A DNA stretch of 15,893 nt. Origin: an uncultured Dorea sp. GTDB taxonomy: Bacteria > Bacillota_A > Clostridia > Lachnospirales > Lachnospiraceae. Made by a program: the position numbers and the translations under genes. Of this stretch, positions 6,891 to 15,406 are shown in pieces. The stretch spans positions 1 to 15,893 of the forward strand of contig CAJTRM010000044.1 of NCBI GenBank assembly GCA_910578865.1, read 5' to 3'. Under the pieces are notes generated by a model that made no database searches, had not been told where the DNA came from, and saw nothing but the letters and a program-made list of their open reading frames with translations. Each line of letters starts with the position of its first letter. The stretch's first letter is position 1.

Positions 6891-8268
6891 TGCAGGCTTT
6901 CAGCTTTTCAATGAACTCTTCCCGGTGGGGGCAAATGTATTGTATGCCGCCTGTCTGGCTTTATTCGTAAAGTCCTTCATGCCGGGGCAAATATGCCCGT
7001 ACCGAAAACTCCTGGTTATTTTTTCAGCCTTTATGACTATTTCTCTGCTCTGTAATGCCATAACCGCTCCGCAGGGACTCACAGGGCTGCTCATGACATT
7101 CTTACTGATCGGCGGCTCCGGAATACTCGGACTGGAAAAAACGACGGCCTTTCTGTTAATGATCTTATTCTGGAACTCCAGAGTCTCCGCCGGTTTAATG
7201 ATCGACAGCCTGTCCTTTATCCTGGAACAATTATTTCCTCTTCAGGCTGAATCACCGGAGCTGCTTTATCTGCATACCGCTGTTCTGGTCGTCTTATTCC
7301 TTCTGTCCCATGCCGCCCTTCTGGCCTTCATGCTATATTTTCTCCAGCGGCAGCTTAAAAAACGCCAAATACCGCTCCGGCGGCAGGAGGTCTGCTGCAT
7401 CAGCCTGATTCCGGCGGCGGGTATCCTGTTCGGACAGATCATTGCTAAGCTGCTGTTTGAATTCAAAGACGGCATTTTGCTTGAGCTATATGAACGGCAT
7501 CCAGAATTTCTGGCTATTGTGCCTCTTCTGGCCATATTTTTTTATACAGGAACCCTTCTGACTATTATGTTTCAGCAGGAAATGGCCGTACTGCGTAAGG
7601 AGAGGGCCGGCTGTCTTGTAAAGAAACAGCAGACACAAGAGATTCAGGCGCGGATCCGTGAAGTAGAACAGCATTACGCCCTTGTCCGCCGGCTGAAACA
7701 CGAAATGCGCGGACATCTGACCAACATCATGGGCCTGGCTCAAAGTAAAGAATATGAAAGCCTGAAGGATTATATTTTGCAAGTCAACGGAAGCATTCAC
7801 GATATTGACCTGACATTGCAGACAGGAAATCCTGTCACGGATATCATCCTCGGCGACATAAAAAAGCAGTGCCGGAACAAGAACATCAGCCTGCAGATGG
7901 ATTTTCAGTATCCGCAGGCCAGAAACTACAACGCCCTTGATATAGGAATCATCCTCCAAAATCTTCTTCAAAATGCGCTGGAAGCATGCGAAAAGGTATC
8001 GCCGGAAACACGCCGGATCACACTGACAGGTAAACGGAAAGAAAGGTTTTTCCTGATCGAAGTAAAGAATTCCTTTACAGGAGATGTAAAATTTGACCAA
8101 AACGGTATGCCTGCCACGACTAAAACAGAGGAGGCCTTTCTGCACGGTATCGGTCTGTCTAATGTCCGTCAGGAGACACAAAAATATATGGGTGAACTGG
8201 AACTAAAAGTGAATCAACAACAATTTTGTGCAACTGTTTTGTTGCAGGAAAGGAGCAACTATGAATAA
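6883..8268 (+). CDS. Membrane sensor histidine kinase, AgrC-like (HPK10/GHKL type)
   Basis: This is a 461-residue kinase. The N-terminal half (1-230) has about six hydrophobic segments, as in peptide-sensing AgrC kinases. A coiled linker (about 231-265) leads to the H-box RRLKHEMRGHLTN with His273, an N-box LLQNALEAC with Asn364, and a single G-box HGIGLSNVR at 421-429. That is the shortened GHKL catalytic domain of the AgrC group. The signal is unknown: AgrC kinases usually see a cyclic peptide, but no peptide or AgrB processing gene lies in this window. AAAGGAGG precedes the ATG. It overlaps the response regulator upstream and the uncharacterised gene downstream by 8 nt each, so all three are made together. 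Confidence 0.94.
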   Translation: MSNAGFQLFNELFPVGANVLYAACLALFVKSFMPGQICPYRKLLVIFSAFMTISLLCNAITAPQGLTGLLMTFLLIGGSGILGLEKTTAFLLMILFWNSRVSAGLMIDSLSFILEQLFPLQAESPELLYLHTAVLVVLFLLSHAALLAFMLYFLQRQLKKRQIPLRRQEVCCISLIPAAGILFGQIIAKLLFEFKDGILLELYERHPEFLAIVPLLAIFFYTGTLLTIMFQQEMAVLRKERAGCLVKKQQTQEIQARIREVEQHYALVRRLKHEMRGHLTNIMGLAQSKEYESLKDYILQVNGSIHDIDLTLQTGNPVTDIILGDIKKQCRNKNISLQMDFQYPQARNYNALDIGIILQNLLQNALEACEKVSPETRRITLTGKRKERFFLIEVKNSFTGDVKFDQNGMPATTKTEEAFLHGIGLSNVRQETQKYMGELELKVNQQQFCATVLLQERSNYE

Positions 8269-9232
8269 GATCATTCAGCCCGGCCGCAATACTGCACCTT
8301 ATAATAATCACCCGGCCGCGCCTTATGGCTCAAAACAAAATCAAATAAAGCCCGGTCAATTTCTCGAAATGGCAATGCAGGCCGGCAAAGCCAGAGCAAA
8401 CACGAAATCCTCCCCCGCTGCTTACGCTGCGGGAACAAAAGCCGCCTCTATGGAAGGCATTACAGGTACACAGGCCCCCTCTCTTGAGACTATGCTCAAA
8501 GCCAAATACCCGAACCTGGCCTATCATGTCTTCGACGCAAGCAGCAGCTACTGGAGAACCAGAAATGATTATCCTCATTATCTGTTGTATCAGCCCGGAG
8601 AGAAAGCAGCAGAAACTATGGAAAACTGGCAGCCTTCCGGGGCAAACCCCTTTTACGGCTCTGTGGACGGCAGATTCATGGCCCCAAAGGAGATCCATGC
8701 TCTGGGCAATGTCCCCCCGGGAAGTAAAGCCGTCGTAATTCATCCCAAGGTACAGCAGCGTATGGAACAGGATCCGGAATACGCCCGGGAAATCCTGGCC
8801 AGAATCGACGCATGGTTTGCCTTCGATGTGGCACGGAACGAATCACTCTACGCAGGAAGTACTATCGGCATGTCCCAGGCAGTCGCCATCGGCGAGGACG
8901 GAAACATCTGCAATGCTGTCTCCTCCAAAGGAGGCGGAGAGATCACCTACAGCGGAGACGAAATGGTGCGCGCCTATTACCTGCGTCTGGCAAAACGGGC
9001 TGACTTCATGCGGTGGCTTGCAAAAGAGCATCTGTCAAAAGAACAGTTGAAAGCCGAAATCCAGGATTCTCTGAGGATAGCAGATCAAAATGCAGCATCA
9101 ACCGCAAGATCTGAACTTTTCCGGATGATGAATAATAGCTGTCTGATGGAGATACTTGGCAAAGAAATTGCCGGCATGCCCACAGAAACTGTACTTGCCA
9201 TAACGCGGGCACAGATTGGGGGATCTTATTGA
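8261..9232 (+). CDS. Uncharacterised protein coupled to the AgrC/AgrA-like pair
   Basis: This is a 323-residue protein of unknown function with no signal peptide or membrane segment. Residues 1-70 are low-complexity (Ala, Pro, Asn, Lys). A folded-looking part begins at SLETMLKAKYPNL (74-86). It continues through YWRTRNDYPHYLLYQ (97-111), an aromatic-rich stretch, VVIHPKVQQRMEQDPEY (158-174) and a polar helical C-terminus (240-320). The 'HPK...M..DPEY' pattern recalls a group of DUF proteins common in Lachnospiraceae, but I am not sure enough to name one. The ATG at 8261 follows AAAGGAG and overlaps the kinase stop (ATGAATAA). An in-frame upstream start at 8228 lies inside the kinase gene without a good site. 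Its coupling suggests a product made in step with the signalling pair. The function itself is not known. Confidence 0.88.
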   Translation: MNKIIQPGRNTAPYNNHPAAPYGSKQNQIKPGQFLEMAMQAGKARANTKSSPAAYAAGTKAASMEGITGTQAPSLETMLKAKYPNLAYHVFDASSSYWRTRNDYPHYLLYQPGEKAAETMENWQPSGANPFYGSVDGRFMAPKEIHALGNVPPGSKAVVIHPKVQQRMEQDPEYAREILARIDAWFAFDVARNESLYAGSTIGMSQAVAIGEDGNICNAVSSKGGGEITYSGDEMVRAYYLRLAKRADFMRWLAKEHLSKEQLKAEIQDSLRIADQNAASTARSELFRMMNNSCLMEILGKEIAGMPTETVLAITRAQIGGSY

Positions 9233-9259
9233 ATTATTTTTACAAAACCCCCATTTTTT
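9217..9259 (+). terminator. Weak candidate terminator of the LytTR operon
   Basis: TGGGGG (9217-9222) can pair with CCCCCA (9248-9253), which is followed by TTTTTT. The stem is only 6 bp, the loop is 25 bases, and the left arm overlaps the end of the coding region. It is the only terminator-like structure before the next promoter. Confidence 0.35.
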
Positions 9260-9285
9260 CTGATGCAATTTATAAAAATGTATAG

Positions 9286-9291
9286 TATAAT
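9286..9291 (+). promoter_or_regulatory. -10 element of the secreted-protein gene
   Basis: A perfect TATAAT lies 58 bases before the start codon. The hexamer 17 bp upstream (ATGCAA, 9263-9268) is a poor -35, so the promoter may need an activator. The LytTR regulator just upstream is a candidate, though I see no clear LytTR direct repeat here. Confidence 0.5.
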
Positions 9292-9349
9292 CCCTTATAT
9301 AAATAATCCGTAAATTATTAAAAATATGAATGGATTGGGAGGCGTCTCT

Positions 9350-9901
9350 ATGAAGAAACTATGGATCGGTATTTTAGCATTCGTTATTGTTTTATCAATT
9401 GAAACGACAAGTGTACTTGCCGCAGGTTCAGAAGTCCGGCGAAATTATATTGATGCAGATAATAATGGCGTATGCGACTATTTCAGAACTGTCTGTGAGC
9501 ATATCAATACAGTCCGTGATAATGTCTGCCGTCACTTCAGGAATGATGGCTCTTATATTGGGGCAAACGGCGGCGGCTTCTGCGGAAACTACGTTGACAC
9601 AGATAACGACGGTTTCTGCGACAATTGTATACACATCCAAAGTCAGGGCAGCGGCCAGGGCTATGGGAATGGCAGCGGCCAGGACTACGCCAACGGGAAT
9701 GGCCAAAGCTATGGCAATAATAGCGGCCAAGGTTACGGCAATGATAACAGCCAGGGCTATGGCAGCGGAAACGGACAAAGCAATGGCGATAATAACAGCC
9801 AGGGCCAGGCTAACGGGAATGGCCAGGGCAACGGCTATGGCAGCGGCCGGGCAGGCAGACACAACAGCGGACACGGCCATCACGGCAGACACCATCAATA
9901 A
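9350..9901 (+). CDS. Secreted protein with two Asp-rich calcium-loop-like motifs and a GNQSY-rich tail
   Basis: This is a 183-residue exported protein. Residues 1-24 form a signal peptide (Lys2-Lys3, hydrophobic core, VLA before the likely cut). The mature N-terminal part has two related blocks: NYIDADNNGVCD (32-43) and NYVDTDNDGFCD (80-91). Their DxDxxG spacing resembles EF-hand-like or thrombospondin type 3 calcium loops. Six cysteines (42, 49, 60, 78, 90, 93) could form disulfides outside the cell or bind metal. Residues 99-166 are a Gly/Asn/Gln/Ser/Tyr repeat with GYGN and GQGYG units, and the end (168-183) is rich in His and Arg. No sorting motif or membrane anchor is visible. The ATG at 9350 follows GGGAGG by seven bases. 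A frame starting at 9326 would add eight residues ahead of this site and is unlikely. The role is unknown; surface, matrix or metal binding are guesses. Confidence 0.85.
   Translation: MKKLWIGILAFVIVLSIETTSVLAAGSEVRRNYIDADNNGVCDYFRTVCEHINTVRDNVCRHFRNDGSYIGANGGGFCGNYVDTDNDGFCDNCIHIQSQGSGQGYGNGSGQDYANGNGQSYGNNSGQGYGNDNSQGYGSGNGQSNGDNNSQGQANGNGQGNGYGSGRAGRHNSGHGHHGRHHQ
9644..9847 (+). repeat. Degenerate short tandem repeats encoding the GNQSY-rich tail
   Basis: About 200 bases are built from variants of units reading GGCCARGGCTAYGGC and GGCAATRATARCAGC, coding for Gly-Gln-Gly-Tyr-Gly and Asn/Ser-rich spacers. The low complexity leaves long open frames in other phases of the same bases; these are not genes. 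Unit number is likely to vary between strains. Confidence 0.75.
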
Positions 9902-9913
9902 ATGCAAAAATTC

Positions 9914-9966
9914 AGGGACATATTTCAAACATTGCTTTTGAAATATGTCCCTCATTCTTTTTTAAC
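9914..9966. terminator. Strong bidirectional terminator
   Basis: A perfect 16-bp stem (9914-9929 with 9937-9952) with a 7-base loop is followed on the + strand by CATTCTTTTTT and on the - strand by GAATTTTTG. It ends the secreted-protein gene and very probably also the converging hybrid kinase gene, whose stop is at 9991. Confidence 0.9.
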
Positions 9967-9990
9967 AAATCAAGCCGATATGATTACCTC

Positions 9991-12585
9991 TTATTTCAGA
10001 TATTTTTTTAATTTACGAATCACAGCCTCAATGTCAATCGGTTTTGCCAGATGGGCATTCATACCACATTCCAGACACCTTTGAATATCCTCTGAAAAGG
10101 CATCTGCAGTCATAGCAATAATCGGGATATCTGCATCCTCCCGCTCCAGTCCCCGGATGACCCTGGTGGCTTCATAACCATTCATCACAGGCATACGCAC
10201 ATCCATAAGAATTGCGTCATAATATCCGACCGGAGATTTCTCGAATTTTGAAACACAGATTTGCCCGTTTTCAACCCGATCCAACTCCATTTCAAGAACA
10301 GAAAGCAGCTCTTTTGCAACTTCCCAGTTAAATTCATTATCCTCTGCCAGTATAATATGCTTTCCCTTAAGCGTCAGATCAGATTCTTCTTTACTTTTGT
10401 CTGCCGCCCTTTCTTCTGGGATATCGGCAAATACTTTAAGAGCATCAAACAGCACAGATCGAAACAGGGGCTGAGAGATAAATCCTGAAATCCCTGCTTC
10501 TCTGGCTTCCTCTTCTATTTCGCTCCAATCACAGGCCGAGAGCAGCAGCGCCGGACTCTCTTCCTTGTATTTCAGGCGGATTTCCCGTGCAACTTCAATC
10601 CCATTCATTCCGGTCAGTTTCCGGTCCAAAAGAATCAACTGATACCCATTATTCTGACAATGACGTTCAGCTATCATTTCCAGAGCGTTTTCGGCACTCA
10701 GGCACCAGTCCGGACAAATGCCGATTGATTCTAAAGAATGAACTACATTTTTACATAACCTCTCATCCTCATGAACTACAAGCATATCCCAATCAGGAAG
10801 TACCGTATCAATTTCTCGTTCTTCTGCCTTTACTAAGTCAAGGATAATATGGAATTCACTGCCCTTACCCTGCTTGCTCCGGACAGAGATCGTACCGCCC
10901 ATGGCATCTATAATATACTTGGTAATAGCCATTCCAAGCCCTGAGCCCTCTGTTTTCTGTACACGGGCGTTGTCCTCTCTGCTGAAAGAGTCAAATATTT
11001 TCTCCTGATATTCCTTTGACATGCCAATACCCGTATCCTTCACTATAAAATGTGTACGGACACGGGAAGGCTCCTCCGGCAATGCTTCCTGATACAGAAT
11101 CACCTGAACCGAGCCATGATCCGGCGTAAATTTCACGGCATTCCCCAACAGATTAATCAATACCTGATTCAGCCGTACGCTGTCACAGCATACATCTTCC
11201 GCAAGAATCTCATAGGCGACTATATCAAACTGCTGATTTTTTCCTTTCACCTGCGGATGGACGATATTTGCAATGCTGTCCATGACTTCCCTTAAGGATA
11301 CCGGCATAACATTCAACGTCATCTTTCCGCTCTCAATCTTAGACATATCCAGGACATCATTGATCAGGCCCAGCAGATGATTACTGGATAATGCAATTTT
11401 ACGCAGGTATTCCTGAACCTGCTCCTGATTATGTGTATTGGCTATGGCTATTGATGTCATACCGATTATGGCGTTCATAGGAGTTCGTATGTCGTGGCTC
11501 ATACTGGACAGAAATTCCTGTTTTGCTGCATTAGCCTGCTCGGCTTCTTTCTGCGCCTTTTCAGCAATTTTACGCGCCGTATCCATTTCCGCATTCATTC
11601 GCTTTAATTCCGATACTTGTTTTCTAAATACTCCCGAATACTGAAAAAATACATACAGGAGCATGGCAACTACCGCAAAGGAAGCAGCATAAACGATCAT
11701 AAGCCATCGGTTGCTCATACTTGTAATTACATCATCCAAACCGTCGAAAGGAAGAACTGTTACCAGATACCATTCGCTATAGGGCAGACTGGTACAATAC
11801 AGATGAGCGTATGATTTCCCGTTTTTCAGAATAACGGAGTAATTTTCATCCGCATCCATGGCAGCTGTCATTTGCCCGATGTAGTAATCTGCCTGCTCAT
11901 TCTGGCTGTCGAAAATACTATAAAGCCTGTCAAAATAAGTTTCATTTACACTGTCCTGATCCTGAACGACATAACTGCCGTCTTTACGTATCACATATGA
12001 GTAAATTAACGGACTATCTGAATCAAGAAAAAGAACCTGACTCATATACCGGGTAGAAAACCCTGCAATGACCGCAAGACTGTTGTTTCCGTCTGACATA
12101 GGATACTCACAGGGTACACCGAACAAAATAACGTCATTACCGCTGCTGTCAACAGCGGAAACCACTTTACGTTCTCCGCTTTTCAAACTATTCAAAAACT
12201 GTTCGGAATTGTTCGGCTCTGCATAATCTCCGTAAATCATTTCAATTTTACCGTCAGATGAATATAAACCGGCACATGAAAAGTGCCTTGCTTTTGCAGC
12301 ATATGCTATTTCTTCTTTCGCTCCATAGCCGGCATCATCTGCTGCAATATTTGCTATCGATTCTGCCATAGCCAGGCGGAACTCAATAATCGTTTTAAAA
12401 TGCAAAGATACCTGCTCATTCATTCCGACCATATAAGTAGTACCTATTTTCTGAATTGCGTTTTCGCTCATTTTGGAAACAGACATTCCCAAAAACGAAA
12501 AAATAAAAATATTTATACAGATAATAACCGCTATACTAATTTTTAAAAATCGCGGTAAAGCCTTATTTTTCATACTTTTTTCCAT
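9991..12585 (-). CDS. Membrane-bound hybrid histidine kinase with two receiver domains
   Basis: This is an 864-residue kinase. Transmembrane segment 1 (about 16-35) and segment 2 (about 294-314) flank a 255-residue extracytoplasmic region. That region contains YVIRKDGSYVVQD (197-209), typical of Cache-type small-molecule sensors. A coiled linker leads to HisKA with His364 in SHDIRTPMNAIIGM. The ATPase domain follows, with N-box GNAVKFTP, DTGIG near 517 and GSGLGM near 547. Receiver 1 (about 600-720) keeps Asp654 but has Gln705 where the conserved Lys belongs. Receiver 2 (about 742-864) is canonical, with Asp795 and Lys848. No Hpt domain or output regulator is attached, so the phosphate partner must be elsewhere. 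The ATG at 12585 is chosen because AAAAGGA lies six bases before it. Longer frames to 12621 run back to the U-tract of the hairpin upstream. Confidence 0.94.
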   Translation of the reverse strand: MEKSMKNKALPRFLKISIAVIICINIFIFSFLGMSVSKMSENAIQKIGTTYMVGMNEQVSLHFKTIIEFRLAMAESIANIAADDAGYGAKEEIAYAAKARHFSCAGLYSSDGKIEMIYGDYAEPNNSEQFLNSLKSGERKVVSAVDSSGNDVILFGVPCEYPMSDGNNSLAVIAGFSTRYMSQVLFLDSDSPLIYSYVIRKDGSYVVQDQDSVNETYFDRLYSIFDSQNEQADYYIGQMTAAMDADENYSVILKNGKSYAHLYCTSLPYSEWYLVTVLPFDGLDDVITSMSNRWLMIVYAASFAVVAMLLYVFFQYSGVFRKQVSELKRMNAEMDTARKIAEKAQKEAEQANAAKQEFLSSMSHDIRTPMNAIIGMTSIAIANTHNQEQVQEYLRKIALSSNHLLGLINDVLDMSKIESGKMTLNVMPVSLREVMDSIANIVHPQVKGKNQQFDIVAYEILAEDVCCDSVRLNQVLINLLGNAVKFTPDHGSVQVILYQEALPEEPSRVRTHFIVKDTGIGMSKEYQEKIFDSFSREDNARVQKTEGSGLGMAITKYIIDAMGGTISVRSKQGKGSEFHIILDLVKAEEREIDTVLPDWDMLVVHEDERLCKNVVHSLESIGICPDWCLSAENALEMIAERHCQNNGYQLILLDRKLTGMNGIEVAREIRLKYKEESPALLLSACDWSEIEEEAREAGISGFISQPLFRSVLFDALKVFADIPEERAADKSKEESDLTLKGKHIILAEDNEFNWEVAKELLSVLEMELDRVENGQICVSKFEKSPVGYYDAILMDVRMPVMNGYEATRVIRGLEREDADIPIIAMTADAFSEDIQRCLECGMNAHLAKPIDIEAVIRKLKKYLK

Positions 12586-12619
12586 CTCCATTCCTTTTGC
12601 TTTGTTCTGAGCATAAAGC

Positions 12620-12665
12620 AAAAAGGCACGTCACATCTGCGGAAAGAACGCAGGCACAATGCGCC
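12620..12665 (-). terminator. Long hairpin with U-tract between the two kinase genes
   Basis: On the - strand bases 12665-12625 fold as a 12-nt outer arm pair with G-U pairs and two mismatches, an inner 5-bp CTGCG/CGCAG stem and a 7-base loop. Five Ts follow (12624-12620). It looks like a terminator for the upstream kinase. It ends only 34 bases before the next start codon, leaving no room for a promoter after it, so it may act as a leader attenuator for the downstream kinase. Confidence 0.6.
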
Positions 12666-12700
12666 TATGAAAACAAAATTTACTTAGTAGAAGAGGTAAC

Positions 12701-12719
12701 AAAAACAGACTGCTTCTGT
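12701..12719 (-). terminator. Weak 5-bp hairpin with T-run after the soluble kinase gene
   Basis: ACAGA (12705-12709 on +) pairs with TCTGT (12715-12719), and on the - strand the stem is followed by more Ts. The stem is too short to be convincing alone, and the stronger hairpin at 12620-12665 follows. The stretch 12586-12738 holds no gene and no clear promoter. Confidence 0.3.
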
Positions 12720-12738
12720 CAGCCATTTATGCTTCATA

Positions 12739-15318
12739 TCAGCACAGACGGCGCATGACCTGAAACATTTTTCTTATATCTACCGGCTTCGCCAAATGTT
12801 CATTCATGCCAGCATCCTTTGCCATTGCAACGTCTTCTTCAAATGCATTGGCCGACAGCGCTATGATAGGCACTGCTTTTGCATCCGGCCGATCCAGACT
12901 GCGGATGACACGGGTAGCTTCATATCCGCTCATCACCGGCATCATCAGATCCATAAGGATGCAGTCAAATGCTCCCGCGTCAGATGCTGCAAATGTATCG
13001 ACGGCTGCTTTTCCGTCATTGGCAGTCACCACATCGGCGCCTGCCTCCTTAAGCATGAACTCCACAATTTCACAGTTGATCTCATTATCTTCTACCAAAA
13101 GAACTTTCACCCCGGCAATATGGCTCTCTACATCCGGCTCCGCATCTACAGGCTGATCACCCTGCGTCATATCAATAAGAAGGGGCAGATTGACCCGGAA
13201 CACGCTCCCTTTTCCAATCTGACTGTCAATTTCGACGGTCCCCTTCATCTGATCTACCAGTTTTTTCACAGTAGACATACCCAGCCCGACACCATTATAA
13301 TGGGTTCTTGCATTTTGATGTTCCTGAGTAAACGGCTCAAAAATATGCCTTTTAAAATCCTCTCCGATGCCAATTCCGGTGTCTTCCACGACGAATCGGA
13401 AGTTTGCAGTCCCGTCCTGGCAGCCGGTTTCCTTTACCCGAACAAATACAAAACCATGGGGACGGTTATATTTCAGAGCGTTATCAATGATATTCATCAA
13501 AATTTTCTTCAAATACATCGGGTTTCCGATCAGTCTGCTGTGCTGCAGGTCAACTTCTTCCAGTACCACCCGGATTTCTCTCTCTTCTGCCTGAGCAGAC
13601 AAGATTGCGATACAGTTTTCTAATATATTATGTAGATCAAAAGGTTCCTCTACCACTTCTAACCTTCCGCTTTCCAGCTTACTGACCTGAAGAACATCGT
13701 TCACCAGAGACAGAAGATGCTCCGTTGACACACGGATCTTCTCCCGGCAATCACTTTGCCGCTCCGGTTCACCCTGACGCTTCTCCATAATAGCCAACAT
13801 TCCCAGAATCCCATTGATAGGTGTGCGCAGATCATGAGACATATGGGAAAGAAATTCACTTTTTGCCGAATTTGCCTGTCTGACCTTTTCAAGCAGTTCC
13901 ATGATGGCCTGCTCTTGTTTCTTCTTTGTCAGCATGATCTCTGTAATATCCTGATGATACCCGTTCAGGCAAACCCCCGGCTTTTTGAAATTTTTGTCCG
14001 GCACACCACCGCAGCGGACATAGATCTTCCCAAGCTTTGGATGACTCCATGGATAGATTACCTCGGAACGCCCGGTTTCCAGCATCTCACGAACTGATTC
14101 CTGCACCATCTCCACATAATCCGGCTTAATATTTTCGTACCAATGCTGATAACATTCCTCCGGTTCAATCTCATCCGTTACTCCCAAAAGACTTCTCATA
14201 GTACGATCGGTATACATTCTTGGCTGACAGCCTTCCTCCAGTTCAATCGTCCAGATACCGGTCCTGGCCCCCTCCAGAATGTTTTCCAGGCTCTGCCTGG
14301 CTTCCAGCTTGTACTTCTCTTCCTGTTCCACCACGGCATTAATATCTCTCTGGGCAAAGATCGCACAATTTTCTTCCCCTGTTTCCCCCGTAGCAGAAAA
14401 GTGAAACTCCATATACTTCAATCCATACGAACTGTCTTTCACCTGATACCGGACATAGAATTTCTTTCTGCTCTGAAGCTGAGCAAGCACATAGTCTTTT
14501 TTCGTCACAGCACGGAGCCGCTCCTGATCCCTGGATACCACATAACGGGATATATACCTCTCCATAGCTCTTTCATAGCCGTCCTCAAATTTGACCGCCC
14601 AGTCCATGCTTATCTGTTCGCTGTCCCGGTATATTTCACATTCACCTGTATCGAAATTCACCCGATAGATTCCCAGATAATCTACACTGAGGGCATGAAG
14701 AACATTATAACTCCTTTTTTGAAGTTCACGGACCAGATTACGCCGTTTCAGGGATGACACGATAAAATATGCCGCCGTCTGCAGCATATTTGATGCATAT
14801 TCCAATGACTTTACCGGCGGATTGTCCACACCGTAAAAGCCGATAAGCTTTTCACCGTCATAAAGCGGAACCACTACAAGAGTACAGATGCCCTGCTCTT
14901 TCAGAATCTCATATTGCTGTGGAGAAGTTTCACGGATCTCTTCCAGGCTTCCAATAACAATATGCCTGCCGGTGCTGAAATTCTCATACCAGCTCGCACA
15001 CACCTCCGCAGGAACATTCTGCAGATTTTCCTTTTCCGGCTTCACCCCGTCAGCTGCCCATTCGTAGGTGTTGTCGTCTCCGCCCAATTCATTCTGTTCA
15101 AATATATAAGTACGTTCCCCGTTCAGTGCTTTTCCCAGATGCTCCAGCAGCACCTCCAGTGACTGATCCGGAGTCTCCTCCAGCAATGCGACACGAAGCC
15201 CCTCATTGATGATGGTTTCCAGATTCTGAACACTCTGCATATCACTGCGCTTCTCACAATTTCCAGCGACCGGCGCACTTCTACCCGTCTGTTCAAATTT
15301 TTCCTTTGAATAATCCAT
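12739..15318 (-). CDS. Soluble GAF/PAS hybrid histidine kinase
   Basis: This is an 859-residue kinase with no membrane segment. A GAF-like sensor covers about 39-191 (core LVVVPLYDGEKLIGFYGVDN near 147-166). Two PAS-like regions follow at about 204-329 and 344-464, the second ending in the GYHQDITE typical of a PAC motif. HisKA has His495 in SHDLRTPINGILGM. The ATPase domain has IDNALKYN near 611, EDTGIGIG near 645 and GVGLGM near 676. A single canonical receiver (737-857) has Asp790 and Lys844. The start is the ATG at 15318, eight bases after GGGAGG. The longest open frame would begin with a TTG at 15426 that lies inside the promoter spacer, so that start cannot be used. The C-terminal receiver is close in sequence to receiver 2 of the next kinase (both have MNGYEATRVIR- or MSGYEATRVIR-type motifs), suggesting a shared phosphorelay partner (inference). 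Confidence 0.95.
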   Translation of the reverse strand: MDYSKEKFEQTGRSAPVAGNCEKRSDMQSVQNLETIINEGLRVALLEETPDQSLEVLLEHLGKALNGERTYIFEQNELGGDDNTYEWAADGVKPEKENLQNVPAEVCASWYENFSTGRHIVIGSLEEIRETSPQQYEILKEQGICTLVVVPLYDGEKLIGFYGVDNPPVKSLEYASNMLQTAAYFIVSSLKRRNLVRELQKRSYNVLHALSVDYLGIYRVNFDTGECEIYRDSEQISMDWAVKFEDGYERAMERYISRYVVSRDQERLRAVTKKDYVLAQLQSRKKFYVRYQVKDSSYGLKYMEFHFSATGETGEENCAIFAQRDINAVVEQEEKYKLEARQSLENILEGARTGIWTIELEEGCQPRMYTDRTMRSLLGVTDEIEPEECYQHWYENIKPDYVEMVQESVREMLETGRSEVIYPWSHPKLGKIYVRCGGVPDKNFKKPGVCLNGYHQDITEIMLTKKKQEQAIMELLEKVRQANSAKSEFLSHMSHDLRTPINGILGMLAIMEKRQGEPERQSDCREKIRVSTEHLLSLVNDVLQVSKLESGRLEVVEEPFDLHNILENCIAILSAQAEEREIRVVLEEVDLQHSRLIGNPMYLKKILMNIIDNALKYNRPHGFVFVRVKETGCQDGTANFRFVVEDTGIGIGEDFKRHIFEPFTQEHQNARTHYNGVGLGMSTVKKLVDQMKGTVEIDSQIGKGSVFRVNLPLLIDMTQGDQPVDAEPDVESHIAGVKVLLVEDNEINCEIVEFMLKEAGADVVTANDGKAAVDTFAASDAGAFDCILMDLMMPVMSGYEATRVIRSLDRPDAKAVPIIALSANAFEEDVAMAKDAGMNEHLAKPVDIRKMFQVMRRLC

Positions 15319-15406
15319 ACGCCTGTCCTCCCGATATGCCGATTCCCGGCCATTATCACTGCGCCCGCGGATTGGATTTTGCCGCAAAGCCACTAATATC
15401 TGTGTC

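Noticed and set aside
9387..9955. Long open frames in other phases and on the opposite strand over the secreted-protein gene
   Set aside because: They are by-products of the low-complexity repeats. They lack start sites with ribosome binding sequences and encode Ala/Thr/Ile-rich nonsense-like repeats, while the chosen frame has a signal peptide and good site.
12796..13623. 275-residue open frame antisense to the soluble kinase
   Set aside because: It is the mirror of receiver and ATPase coding sequence, has no domain, and has no promoter or ribosome binding site.
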